Shown here in pieces: positions 1 through 7,799 of a stretch of DNA of 64,000 nt. Position 1 is the stretch's first letter. The number at the start of each line of letters is the position of its first letter. Origin of the DNA: Streptomyces cupreus (GTDB taxonomy: Bacteria > Actinomycetota > Actinomycetes > Streptomycetales > Streptomycetaceae); the NCBI RefSeq assembly GCF_014257025.1, contig NZ_JACMSF010000006.1, positions 1 to 64,000 of the forward strand, given 5' to 3'. Below the pieces are notes generated by a model. The model made no database searches. It was not told the origin of the DNA and saw only the letters and a program-made list of their open reading frames with translations. Position numbers and translations under genes: made by a program.

Positions 1-162
1 CGGGGTCCAGGATCGGAGCCCAGCCGGGGTCCGGGGCCCAGCCCGGCCGAGGTCCAAGGGGCGCAGCCCTCTGGCGGGGTTGAAGGGGCGGCAGCCCCTG
101 GTGGGGATCCCCCCTCTGGGGGGAGGGACGGGTAGGGGCGGCGGGGGCGAAAACCACCCGCC
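1..162. repeat. GC-rich intergenic palindromic repeat region
   Basis: No credible gene is seen. The stretch is made of short G/C-rich inverted and direct repeats, for example AGGGGC/GCCCCT arms near 86-101 and GATCCCCCC/GGGGGG arms near 107-124. Such sequence is typical of Streptomyces intergenic repeats. It lies downstream of the minus-strand HAD gene and may also serve as its transcription terminator. Confidence 0.5.
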
Positions 163-825
163 TCAGCCCACGTGCAGCCGCACTCCCCCGTCGGCCACCT
201 CAACCCGCACCTGCGTAAGGTCCCGCACCACCACATCCGGCCCATGGAACCCGGCCCGAGGCCCGACCCCCACCACCCGCATCCCCGCAGAACGCCCCGC
301 CTGAATCCCCGCCCCCGAGTCCTCGAAGACCACACAGTCCGCCGGAGCCACCCCCAACTCGGCCGCGCCCTTCAAGAACCCCTCCGGATCCGGCTTGCTC
401 GCCCCCACCGACTCGGCGGTCACCCGCACATCCGGCAGCGCCAGCCCCGCCGCAGCCATCCGCGCCGTGGACAAGGCCACATCCGCCGACGTCACCAACG
501 CATGCGGCACGGACGAGGCTCGCAGGCCGGACAGAAACTCCCCCGCCCCCGGAATCGCGACGACCCCCTCCATGTCCGCCGTCTCCTCCGCGAGCATCCG
601 CGCGTTCTCCGCATGGTTCTGCGCCATGGGCCGCCCGGGCAGCAGCAACGCCATCGAGGCGTACCCCTGCCGCCCATGGACGACCTTCATGACCTCGTCC
701 CCGTCAAGCCCGTGCCGATCGGCCCAACGGCGCCAGATCCGCTCCACGACGGCGTCCGAGTTGACGAGGGTGCCGTCCATGTCCAGCAGGAGGGCGCAGG
801 CGGTGAGCACGGCGGTGGCCGTCAT
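163..825 (-). CDS. HAD-superfamily sugar-phosphate phosphatase (beta-phosphoglucomutase-like)
   Basis: The 220-residue protein carries the four HAD motifs: DMDGTL at 15-20 (nucleophile D15, acid/base D17), a Thr/Ser at about 112-113, Lys144 in KPDPE and FEDSGAG at about 167. The cap is small and inserted between motifs I and II, as in the beta-phosphoglucomutase/DhlB subgroup. It probably dephosphorylates a small sugar or polyol phosphate in the cytoplasm; the substrate cannot be read from sequence. I chose ATG at 825 because AGGAG sits 6 bases upstream; a TTG two codons earlier is also open. It is a single gene, downstream of and on the same strand as the GDT1 gene, 215 bp away. Confidence 0.85.
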   Translation of the reverse strand: MTATAVLTACALLLDMDGTLVNSDAVVERIWRRWADRHGLDGDEVMKVVHGRQGYASMALLLPGRPMAQNHAENARMLAEETADMEGVVAIPGAGEFLSGLRASSVPHALVTSADVALSTARMAAAGLALPDVRVTAESVGASKPDPEGFLKGAAELGVAPADCVVFEDSGAGIQAGRSAGMRVVGVGPRAGFHGPDVVVRDLTQVRVEVADGGVRLHVG

Positions 826-974
826 CGGCAACTCCTAAGCACGGGGCGGGAAACAAGGTGGTCCCGCCCGCCGGTCAGGGAAAACGGGCGGGAGCCACTT
901 TGTTCCCCCACGGTACAAAACCGTTCCATGATCCCGCCACCACCCACGGCAAACGTTCACCGACCGTTCAGCTC

Positions 975-1028
975 ACCCGAGGATCACCCGAGGATCAGCC
1001 GAAGATCAGCCCGAAGATCAGCCGAAGC
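975..1028. repeat. 11-12 bp degenerate tandem repeat
   Basis: Four to five imperfect units of the form (A)CCCGA(G/A)GATC(A) follow each other between the GDT1 gene and the HAD gene. The units differ by one or two bases and there is no coding frame of interest. They could be a protein-binding array or simple-sequence drift. Confidence 0.6.
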
Positions 1029-1039
1029 CCACCCGCACA

Positions 1040-1621
1040 TCACCCGGCGACCGCCTCCCACAGGCTCCACACCCCGAGCACCAGCATCAACAGCGCCGCC
1101 ACCTGCGTGATCAGCGTCAACGGCACCCGCTTCATCAGCGCCCTGCCGCCCACGATCCCGAGCCCGGCCACAGCCCACAGCGCCAGCACCGCACCGAGCC
1201 CCACCGACAGCGGATCGTCGTACCGCGCAGCCAGATTCGCCGTCATGATCTGCGTCAGATCACCGAACTCGGCGACGAGAATCAGCATGAACCCCGCCCC
1301 GGACACCTTCCAGAAGGACTGGTTCTCCGGCCGCCGGACCTCCCCCTCGCCCTCGTCCTTCTTCAGCAGCAGCATCGCCGCGCCACCCAGGAACAGCACA
1401 CCGGTCAGCGCGTGCACGATCTGCTGCGGCAACAGGGTCAGGACACTCCCCGCCGCGACGGCGAGCGCGACATGCAGGGCGAACGCGGCGGCAACCCCCG
1501 CGAAGACGTACGACGCCCGGTACCGCGTACCGAGCACAAGCCCCGCAAGCGCCGTCTTGTCCGGCAGTTCCGCGAGAAAGACGACGCCGAAGACAAGCGC
1601 CGTCACACTGAAGCTGATCAA
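1040..1621 (-). CDS. TMEM165/GDT1 (UPF0016) family cation exporter
   Basis: The 193-residue polytopic membrane protein has the two signature motifs of the UPF0016 family, ELPDKT at 18-23 and EFGDLT at 118-123, each in a predicted transmembrane helix. The charged loop KKDEGEGEVRR (87-97) joins the two three-helix halves. Family members export Mn2+ (or Ca2+) in exchange for protons. The start is TTG at 1621, with GAGGAACC just upstream. The gene is preceded by a yybP-ykoY manganese riboswitch, which strongly supports Mn2+ efflux as its role. Confidence 0.9.
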   Translation of the reverse strand: MISFSVTALVFGVVFLAELPDKTALAGLVLGTRYRASYVFAGVAAAFALHVALAVAAGSVLTLLPQQIVHALTGVLFLGGAAMLLLKKDEGEGEVRRPENQSFWKVSGAGFMLILVAEFGDLTQIMTANLAARYDDPLSVGLGAVLALWAVAGLGIVGGRALMKRVPLTLITQVAALLMLVLGVWSLWEAVAG

Positions 1622-1671
1622 GGTTCCTCAATCGGTCGGGGCCGCCCCACCGAGAGTGCAGTACCGCTTAC

Positions 1672-1822
1672 ACAAAGACACCTCGGCACGGCAGCACACG
1701 GAAAATGCACTGCGTTGCCGAAGGTCTCGCTGGCAGGACCCCGAATCCGAGGTCCGCCTCCGGGCGCCGGCTCAGACGAGCTGAGCAGTATGTCGACGGT
1801 CCGGCGAAGAGCTACTCCCCTT
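1672..1822 (-). promoter_or_regulatory. yybP-ykoY manganese riboswitch
   Basis: On the minus strand, GGGGAGTAGC at 1820-1811 is followed by GTCGACATACTGCTC and then, at 1730-1711, by GCGAGACCTTCGGCAACG, which pairs with TGCCGAGGTGTCT near 1690-1675. These are the conserved GGGGAGUAGC and GC-GAGACCUU-GCC elements that build the L1 and L3 metal pocket of the yybP-ykoY aptamer. The element ends about 50 nt before the TTG start of the GDT1-family gene. Known members sense Mn2+ and switch on exporters of exactly this family. The expression platform was not resolved by eye. Confidence 0.88.
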
Positions 1823-1979
1823 CTGCGCGATCCATCGTACGTGATCGTTTCACCGTAAACCTTGTCATGTCATGCACGCGTCATTAACTTCTCACGCAAC
1901 GCACACCTCCCCGCAACACGGCGTGGCGAGCATTCCCTCGCTCGCACGCCCAACGCCCCCACACCCCAAGGGAGTTCGC

Positions 1980-2624
1980 ATGTCGAAGTTCTACGCGCGT
2001 CGACGGCTGAGCATACTCGCCGCCTTCACCGGTCTCACAGCCTCCGTCAGCCTCTTCAACGGCCCGACCGCCTCCGCCGCGCTGCCCACCCCGGTCAGCG
2101 CGTCCACCGCCCGGACCTACCTCGCATCCCTCACGGTCGCCACCGAGGACCGCACCGGCTACAGCCGCGACCTGTTCAACCACTGGATCACCATCTCGGG
2201 CACCTGCAACACCCGCGAGACGGTCCTCAAGCGCGACGGCTCGAACGTCGTCACCGACTCCTCCTGTGCCGCCACCAGCGGCAGCTGGTACTCCCCGTAC
2301 GACGGCGCCACCTGGACCCTCGCCTCCGACCTCGACATCGACCACCTCGTCCCGCTGGCCGAGGCCTGGGACTCCGGCGCCGACAACTGGACCAGCTCCA
2401 AGCGCCAGGCCTTCGCCAACGACCTGACCCGCCCGCAGCTCCTCGCGGTCACCGACAACGTCAACCAGTCCAAGGGCGACCAGGACCCCGCCACCTGGAT
2501 GCCGTCCCGCACCGCCTACCGCTGCACCTACGTCCGCGCCTGGGTCCAGGTGAAGTACTACTACGACCTGTCCGTGGACTCCGCCGAGAAGAGCGCGCTC
2601 ACCAGCTACCTGAACGCCTGCTGA
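1980..2624 (+). CDS. secreted HNH-family nuclease (GmrSD/DUF1524-like)
   Basis: The 214-residue protein begins with a signal peptide (MSKFYARRR, then a hydrophobic stretch, cleavage near ASA-A at 31-34). The mature part holds the DIDHLVPLAEAW motif at 119-130, with catalytic His122, and NVNQSKGDQDP at 160-170, the beta-beta-alpha metal nuclease signature of this family. Cysteines at 76, 96, 183 and 214 may form disulfides. It is probably an extracellular DNase/RNase used in nutrient recycling. The ATG at 1980 has AAGGGAG upstream; the frame stays open 36 codons further but without a signal-peptide context. An inverted repeat follows the stop. Confidence 0.88.
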   Translation: MSKFYARRRLSILAAFTGLTASVSLFNGPTASAALPTPVSASTARTYLASLTVATEDRTGYSRDLFNHWITISGTCNTRETVLKRDGSNVVTDSSCAATSGSWYSPYDGATWTLASDLDIDHLVPLAEAWDSGADNWTSSKRQAFANDLTRPQLLAVTDNVNQSKGDQDPATWMPSRTAYRCTYVRAWVQVKYYYDLSVDSAEKSALTSYLNAC

Positions 2625-2653
2625 TCCCGAAGGCCCCGGAACCTCCCCACTGA

Positions 2654-2688
2654 CCTCCGTCGTTCCGTACCGTACGGGGCGACGGAGG
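2654..2688 (+). promoter_or_regulatory. 16-bp hairpin covering the phoD-like ribosome binding site
   Basis: CCTCCGTCGTTCCGTA (2654-2669) pairs with TACGGGGCGACGGAGG (2673-2688), allowing two U-G pairs, around a 3-nt CCG loop. The right arm contains the GGAGG that serves the next gene's start at 2692. It could be an intrinsic terminator for the nuclease gene, a translational lock on the phosphatase gene, or both; there is no following T-run. Confidence 0.6.
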
Positions 2689-2691
2689 AGA

Positions 2692-4341
2692 GTGATCGTT
2701 GTGGCGGACCTGCGCCTTGGACCCCTGCTGAGATACGCCGACGGCTCGTCCGCGACCGTCTGGGTCGAGACGAGCCGTCCGTGCGGCGCCGAGGTGCGCG
2801 GCGCGGACGGCGCGCGTGGTGAGTCCCGCACCTTCCAGGTCGCGGGCCACCACTACGCCCTGATCGAGGTCACCGGCCTCACACCCGGCACCACACAGCC
2901 GTACGAGGTGTTCCTGGACGGCACGCGCGTGTGGCCGCTCCCGGACTCCCGTTTCCCGCCCTCGGTGATCCGCACCCCGGCCGAGGACGACACCGTCCGC
3001 GTCGCCTTCGGCTCCTGCCGCTGGGCCGCCCCGCCGGAGGGCGGGCACGACACGGTCGGCCCGGACGCCCTGGACACCCTCGCGGCCCGGATCGCGGCGG
3101 ACCCGGACGGCGACCGCCCGGACGTCCTGGTGCTGCTCGGCGACCAGGTGTACGCCGACGAGGTCTCCGAGGACACCCGCCACTGGCTCGCCGCCCGCCG
3201 CGACCTCAGCGAACCCCCGGGCAGCGAGGTCGCGGACTACGAGGAGTACACCCGCCTCTACTACGAGTCCTGGCTGGATCCCGAGGTGCGCTGGCTGCTC
3301 TCCACCGTCCCCAGCTGCATGATCTTCGACGATCACGACGTCATCGACGACTGGAACACCTCCGCCTCCTGGCTCGCCGAAATGCGGGCCACCCCCTGGT
3401 GGCGCGAGCGCCTGCTGAGCGGGCTGATGTCGTACTGGGTCCACCAGCACCTGGGCAACCTCACCCCGGCCGAGCTGGCCACCGACCCGCTCTACGCCGC
3501 CGTACGCCAGACCCCCGACGGCACCGACGAGTTGCGCGCCTTCGCCTGCGGGGCCGACACCGACCCGGCCTCGGTGCGCTGGAGTTACCGGCGCGACTTC
3601 GGCCGGGTACGGCTGCTGATGGTCGACACCCGCGCCGCCCGCGTCCTCGACGAACAGCACCGCGCGATGCTCGATCCGGGAGAGGCGCAGTGGCTGCGCG
3701 AGCAGATACACGAGGGGCGCGGGGACTACGACCATCTCCTCATCGGCACCTCGCTGCCCTGGCTGCTGCCGCATCTGGTGCATGACGCCGAGGCCTGGGA
3801 CGCCGCGCTGTGCCGGGGTGAACGGGGCGAGCGCTGGGCCCGGTTCGGGGAGCGGCTCAGACGTGCGGCGGACCTGGAGCACTGGGCGGCCTTCCCGGCG
3901 TCCTTCGACGCGCTGGCGGAGGCGATCCGCGAGGCGGGTTCGGGGCCCGGGGCGCCGGCGACGGTGTGCGTGCTGTCGGGGGACGTCCATCACGCGTATG
4001 TCGCCGAGCCGACCTGGCCGGAGGGCAGCGGGCCTGAGGCCCGGGTCGTCCAGCTGACCTGCTCTCCCGTCCACAATTCCATCCCGCTGTACATCCGCCT
4101 CGGCTTCCGGTTCGGGTGGAGCGCCCTCGCGCGGGCGCTGGGGCGGCGGATCGCGGGGCACGGCGGGGTGCCACGGCCGGGTGTCGACTGGCGGCGCACG
4201 GGCGGGCCCTGGTTCGGCAACCAGCTGATGACCCTGGCGCTGCGCGGGCGTTCGGCGTCGGTGCGGCTGGAGCAGGCGCGGCCCGTGAAGGGCGGCGGGG
4301 CACGGCTGCGGATGGTCGCCGAGTCCGAACTCAGCCCGTAA
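2692..4341 (+). CDS. PhoD-like alkaline phosphatase/phosphodiesterase family protein
   Basis: The 549-residue protein has an N-terminal Fe3+-hydroxylase/PhoD beta-sandwich region followed by a metallophosphoesterase fold. Metal and active-site motifs are GDQVYADE at 150-157, FDDHDVIDDWN at 212-222 and SGDVHHAY at 429-436. No signal peptide or Tat motif is visible, unlike secreted PhoD, so it is probably cytoplasmic and may act on a phosphodiester other than bulk extracellular phosphate ester. The start is GTG at 2692 next to GGAGGAG; GTG at 2701 is a reasonable alternative. The ribosome site lies in a strong hairpin. Confidence 0.85.
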   Translation: MIVVADLRLGPLLRYADGSSATVWVETSRPCGAEVRGADGARGESRTFQVAGHHYALIEVTGLTPGTTQPYEVFLDGTRVWPLPDSRFPPSVIRTPAEDDTVRVAFGSCRWAAPPEGGHDTVGPDALDTLAARIAADPDGDRPDVLVLLGDQVYADEVSEDTRHWLAARRDLSEPPGSEVADYEEYTRLYYESWLDPEVRWLLSTVPSCMIFDDHDVIDDWNTSASWLAEMRATPWWRERLLSGLMSYWVHQHLGNLTPAELATDPLYAAVRQTPDGTDELRAFACGADTDPASVRWSYRRDFGRVRLLMVDTRAARVLDEQHRAMLDPGEAQWLREQIHEGRGDYDHLLIGTSLPWLLPHLVHDAEAWDAALCRGERGERWARFGERLRRAADLEHWAAFPASFDALAEAIREAGSGPGAPATVCVLSGDVHHAYVAEPTWPEGSGPEARVVQLTCSPVHNSIPLYIRLGFRFGWSALARALGRRIAGHGGVPRPGVDWRRTGGPWFGNQLMTLALRGRSASVRLEQARPVKGGGARLRMVAESELSP

Positions 4342-4530
4342 TAGGCCCCTTTCGGGCGGTTGTCGCACCTGTGGCATCCGATGCCCCTGATGCCAGTGAC
4401 GCATCCCACAGTCCTCGCACCCCGGGCCCGGATCCACCCCCTGCCGACGGCATGATGAGGCGGACCGTCCGCTTCCAACGGAGTCGGCGGTCCGCCCGCC
4501 CACGCGCCCCACCGCCCGGGAGTCACCCTC

Positions 4531-6420
4531 TTGTCTGCACCGACCACGGACCCCGCACCCCTGGCCGTCGCCGTGGTCGGCGCCGGCCCGCGCGGTACCA
4601 GCGTCCTGGAACGCCTCTGCGCCTCCGCCCCGGAGCTCCTCCCGCCGGGCGCCCGGCTGACGGTCCACGTGGTCGATCCGGCCCCGCCGGGCCCCGGGCG
4701 CGTGTGGCGCACCGCCCAGTCGCCCGAGCTGCTGATGAACACCGTGGCCTGCCAGGTGACGCTGTTCACCGACGAGAGCGTGGACTGCTCGGGCCCGCTG
4801 CGCCCCGGCCCCAGCCTGCACGAGTGGGCAGCCGGCACGCTCGGCCCCGACGAGTACCCGACCCGCGCCCACTACGGCCGCTACCTGGAGTGGGTGTTCG
4901 CCCGCACGGTCCGCGAGGCGCCGCCCACGGTCCGCGTCGAGACCCACCCGGCCCGCGCGACACGGCTCGACGACGCCCCCGACGGCCGCCAGACACTCAC
5001 CCTCGACAACGGCCGCACCCTGACCGGCCTTTCGGCGGTCGTCCTCGCCCAGGGCCACCTCCCGACGGCCCCCGACGCCACACAGCGCGGCACGACCGCG
5101 TACGCCGAGGAGCACGGCCTGCGCTACACCCCGCCCGCGAACCCGGCCGACGTCGACCTGTCGGCCGTACTCCCCGACGAACCCGTGCTGTTGCGCGGTC
5201 TGGGCCTCAACTTCTTCGACCACATGGCCCTGTTGACCACCGGCAGGGGCGGCCGCTTCGTCCGCGGCGGGCAGGGGCTGCGGTACATCCGCTCCGGCAA
5301 CGAGCCGCGCCTGTACGCCGGTTCGCGTCGCGGTCTGCCGTACCAGGCGCGCGGCGACAACGCCAAGGGCCCCTACGGCCGCCATCTCCCCCTGGTCCTC
5401 ACTCCCGAGGTCATCGCCGCCTTCCGCAAGCGCGCCGACTCCGGCGAGGCCCCGGACTTCCTCACGGAGATATGGCCGCTGGTGGCGAAGGAGGTGGAGA
5501 CGGTCTACTACGACGCACTGCTCGGCTCCTCCCCCGACTTCACCGACCGCTTCCTCACCGCCCCGCACCGGAGTCCCCAAGAGTCCGCCGTACTGGACGA
5601 GTTCGGGATATCCGAGGCCGACCGCTGGTCCTGGGACCGGATCTCCCGGCCGTACGGGGGGCGGGATTTCGCCGACCCGATGGCCTGGCGCGGCTGGCTG
5701 CTGGCCTATCTGCGCGAGGACGCCCAGCAGGCCGCCCTCGGCAATGCGGCGGGCCCACTGAAAGCGGCCCTGGATGTGCTGCGCGATCTGCGCAACGAGC
5801 TGCGGCAGATCGTGGACCACGGCGGACTGAGCGGGGCTTCCCGCCGGGACCATCTGGACCGCTGGTACACCCCGCTCAACGCCTTCCTCTCCATCGGCCC
5901 GCCCCGGCGCCGCATCGAGGAGTTGGTGGCGCTGATGGAGGCGGGCGTGGTGGAGGTGCTCGGGCCGCGCCTTGAGGTGCGGGAGGAAGGCGGGGCGTGG
6001 GTCGCGCACTCCCCGGCGGTGCCGGGTTCGGCGGTCCGGGTCACCACGCTCGTCGAAGCCCGGCTCCCGGAACCGGACCTGCGCCGCACGGCCGACGAAC
6101 TCCTCGGCCGGCTGCTGAAGACCGGGCAGTGCCGTCCGCACACGGTCGACGGGTACGAGACCGGCGGACTGGACGTGACCGGGCGACCGTATCGCCTGAT
6201 GGACCGTCAAGGGCACGCGCACGCACGGCGGTTCGCGTTCGGGGTGCCGACCGAGGGCGTGCACTGGGTGACCGCGGCGGGGGCCAGGCCGGGCGTGGAT
6301 TCGGTCACACTTTCGGACGCCGACGCGGTGGCGAGGGCCGTTCTGCGTACTGCTACGGAGGAAACGGAGCCCGCCGTACGGCCGAATGTTGAACTTGCAA
6401 GCACCATAAGGCCTGCCTAG
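4531..6420 (+). CDS. FAD/NAD(P)-binding protein (PF13454-type)
   Basis: The 629-residue protein starts with a Rossmann motif, VAVVGAGPRGTSVLERL (13-29), of the FAD/NAD(P)-binding domain found in lysine/ornithine N-monooxygenase-like and adenylate-forming-associated oxidoreductases. The body is acidic and has no membrane segment. This family often sits near secondary metabolite or amino acid modifying genes, but here it stands alone between the PhoD-like and DoxX genes, so a substrate cannot be given. The start is TTG at 4531 with GGGAG about 11 bases upstream. The stop TAG is embedded in the -10 box of the following gene. Confidence 0.8.
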   Translation: MSAPTTDPAPLAVAVVGAGPRGTSVLERLCASAPELLPPGARLTVHVVDPAPPGPGRVWRTAQSPELLMNTVACQVTLFTDESVDCSGPLRPGPSLHEWAAGTLGPDEYPTRAHYGRYLEWVFARTVREAPPTVRVETHPARATRLDDAPDGRQTLTLDNGRTLTGLSAVVLAQGHLPTAPDATQRGTTAYAEEHGLRYTPPANPADVDLSAVLPDEPVLLRGLGLNFFDHMALLTTGRGGRFVRGGQGLRYIRSGNEPRLYAGSRRGLPYQARGDNAKGPYGRHLPLVLTPEVIAAFRKRADSGEAPDFLTEIWPLVAKEVETVYYDALLGSSPDFTDRFLTAPHRSPQESAVLDEFGISEADRWSWDRISRPYGGRDFADPMAWRGWLLAYLREDAQQAALGNAAGPLKAALDVLRDLRNELRQIVDHGGLSGASRRDHLDRWYTPLNAFLSIGPPRRRIEELVALMEAGVVEVLGPRLEVREEGGAWVAHSPAVPGSAVRVTTLVEARLPEPDLRRTADELLGRLLKTGQCRPHTVDGYETGGLDVTGRPYRLMDRQGHAHARRFAFGVPTEGVHWVTAAGARPGVDSVTLSDADAVARAVLRTATEETEPAVRPNVELASTIRPA

Positions 6421-6423
6421 CCT
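6395..6423 (+). promoter_or_regulatory. sigma70-type promoter of the DoxX gene
   Basis: TTGCAA (6395-6400) and TAGCCT (6418-6423) are separated by exactly 17 bp, matching the vegetative HrdB consensus TTGAC(A)/TANNNT. The -10 box overlaps the stop codon of the upstream FAD gene. The next start codon is 47 bp downstream. Confidence 0.65.
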
Positions 6424-6469
6424 AGGGCTCACAGGCACTCCCGTCCCCACGGATCCAAGGAGCCCCCAC

Positions 6470-6907
6470 ATGACCGGACGCCTCAACAGCGCCCAGCCGT
6501 ATGCCCTCGGCCTGTTCCGCATAGTCGTCGGACTGCTCTTCACCTGCCACGGCGCCTCCTCGCTCTTCGGCGTGCTCGGCGGCCAGACCGTCGAGACCGG
6601 CGCCTGGCCCAACTGGTACGCCGCCGTCATCGAGTTGGTCGGCGGCAGCCTGGTCCTGCTCGGCCTCGCCACCCGCGCCGCCGCCTTCATCTCCTCGGGC
6701 GCGATGGCGTACGCCTACTTCAAGGTCCACCAGCCGGAGGCCCTGTGGCCCATCCAGAACAGCGGTGAAGGCGCCGCGATGTTCTGCTGGGCGATGTTCC
6801 TGCTGATCTTCACCGGCTCCGGAGCATTCGGCCTGGACCGCCTGTTCGCCAAGCGCTCCTCGGCGCGGCGCGAACCGGCCGCGGAGCAGACGCCCGTGGC
6901 GGTCTGA
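6470..6907 (+). CDS. DoxX family membrane protein
   Basis: The 145-residue protein has four predicted transmembrane helices, near 13-30, 48-65, 67-88 and 100-122, and the family pattern GLLFTCHGASSLFG at about 22-35 plus GGSLVLLGLATR at 60-71. DoxX proteins are small quinone-linked or redox-stress membrane proteins; a mycobacterial member works with SodA and SseA in oxidative stress. No such partner is next to it here. The ATG at 6470 is preceded by AAGGAG, 8 bases away. The gene has its own promoter and is closed by a strong terminator. Confidence 0.88.
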   Translation: MTGRLNSAQPYALGLFRIVVGLLFTCHGASSLFGVLGGQTVETGAWPNWYAAVIELVGGSLVLLGLATRAAAFISSGAMAYAYFKVHQPEALWPIQNSGEGAAMFCWAMFLLIFTGSGAFGLDRLFAKRSSARREPAAEQTPVAV

Positions 6908-6910
6908 CGT

Positions 6911-6954
6911 ACGACGACGGCGCCCGTCCCGGTGGGGGCGGGCGCCGTCGTCGT
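6911..6954. terminator. intrinsic terminator after DoxX
   Basis: ACGACGACGGCGCCCG (6911-6926) pairs perfectly with CGGGCGCCGTCGTCGT (6939-6954) around a 12-nt loop, directly after the DoxX stop codon. Confidence 0.75.
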
Positions 6955-6977
6955 CAGCCGACCCCGCCGGTGAACAT

Positions 6978-6996
6978 CACGTGTTGAACACACGTG
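6978..6996. promoter_or_regulatory. CACGTGT inverted repeat upstream of the DedA gene
   Basis: CACGTGT (6978-6984) and ACACGTG (6990-6996) form a perfect 7-bp inverted repeat with a 5-bp spacer, about 70 bp upstream of the DedA start. The size fits a dimeric regulator site; no regulator gene is adjacent. Confidence 0.4.
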
Positions 6997-7065
6997 CCCC
7001 CTGTGAATCACCCGTCACTCCCTGCCGCGTACGCTGTACAACCACGGGGGAAACGGGGAGTCGGG

Positions 7066-7665
7066 GTGCTGGAGAGTTTCGAAAGTGTTGGATCATTGGC
7101 CGCCAGCCCATGGATCTACGGGGTCGTAGCCCTGTCGGTCCTGCTGGATGTGTTCGTGCCGGTCCTGCCGAGCGGCGTACTGGTGATCATGGCCGCCACC
7201 ACGGCGGCAGCGGGTACGGCCGCCGAGGTCCCTGACATCCTGGCGCTCACACTCTGCGCCGCCACCGCGTCCGTCCTGGGCGACCTGGTCGCATACCGCC
7301 TCGCCTGGCACGGCGGCGCCCGCCTGGATCGCGCTATCGCCCGCTCCCGCCGTCTGACGACCGCGCAGGAACGTCTCGGCGCCGCCCTCTCACGCGGCGG
7401 CGGCGCCTTGGTCGTCCTCGCCCGCTTCGCCCCGGCCGGCCGCTCAGTCGTCTCCTTCTGCGCCGGTGCGGCACACCGCCGCGCCCGCGACTTCCTGCCC
7501 TGGTCGGCATTGGCGGGCCTGTCATGGGCGACCTACAGCGTGGCGCTCGGCTACTTCGGCGCGCAGTGGATGGGGACCAGTTGGCTGGCGACCGGGGTGT
7601 CGCTGGGGGCGCTGGTGGCGGCCGGGGCGGGGGCGACGTATCTGGTGCGGCGACGGCCTGCCTGA
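7066..7665 (+). CDS. DedA family membrane protein
   Basis: The 199-residue integral membrane protein matches the DedA/SNARE-associated family: an N-terminal re-entrant region with a proline-rich turn (VPVLPSG) and the conserved FAPAGRSVVSFCAGAAH segment, which replaces the usual R-F-x-P-x-x-R-x-x-x-x-x-x-A-G motif. DedA proteins are flippases or transporters of undecaprenyl phosphate and phospholipids. I chose GTG at 7066, with GGGGAG 5 bases upstream; the frame is open for 24 further codons, but those read across the promoter region and look non-coding. Confidence 0.85.
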   Translation: MLESFESVGSLAASPWIYGVVALSVLLDVFVPVLPSGVLVIMAATTAAAGTAAEVPDILALTLCAATASVLGDLVAYRLAWHGGARLDRAIARSRRLTTAQERLGAALSRGGGALVVLARFAPAGRSVVSFCAGAAHRRARDFLPWSALAGLSWATYSVALGYFGAQWMGTSWLATGVSLGALVAAGAGATYLVRRRPA

Positions 7666-7682
7666 CCCGGGGCAAGAAGAAA

Positions 7683-7707
7683 GGCAAGGGTTCAGACATC
7701 CCTTGCC
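7683..7707. terminator. stem-loop after DedA
   Basis: GGCAAGGG (7683-7690) and CCCTTGCC (7700-7707) form a perfect 8-bp stem with a 9-nt loop, 18 bp after the DedA stop. It separates DedA from the helR promoter. Confidence 0.55.
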
Positions 7708-7728
7708 ACTCTCAACTTATAGCGCACA

Positions 7729-7751
7729 GGGGGCCTTGCGGCAAGGCCCCC
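7729..7751. promoter_or_regulatory. rifamycin-associated element (RAE)
   Basis: A perfect palindrome with 11-bp arms, GGGGGCCTTGC and GCAAGGCCCCC, around a single G. Apart from one inserted C it matches the RAE consensus known upstream of rifamycin-inactivating genes and helR in actinomycetes. It lies 49 bp upstream of the helR start. A weak -10-like CACAAT follows at 7761. Confidence 0.82.
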
Positions 7752-7799
7752 CAGGTGCCGCACAATCGCTCATCTCAACGCCAGTAGCTGCGGAAATGA

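Noticed and set aside
6411..6440. Iron box (DmdR-type) before the DoxX gene
   Set aside because: CTAGCCTAGGGCTCACAGG matches the consensus only partly and the half-sites are not symmetrical; the promoter reading explains the sequence.
2599..6690. A minus-strand open frame of 1363 codons opposite the PhoD-like and FAD genes
   Set aside because: It is antisense to two well-supported genes, with residue composition (Arg, Gly, Pro, Ala) expected of the opposite strand in GC-rich DNA, and it has no recognisable domain.
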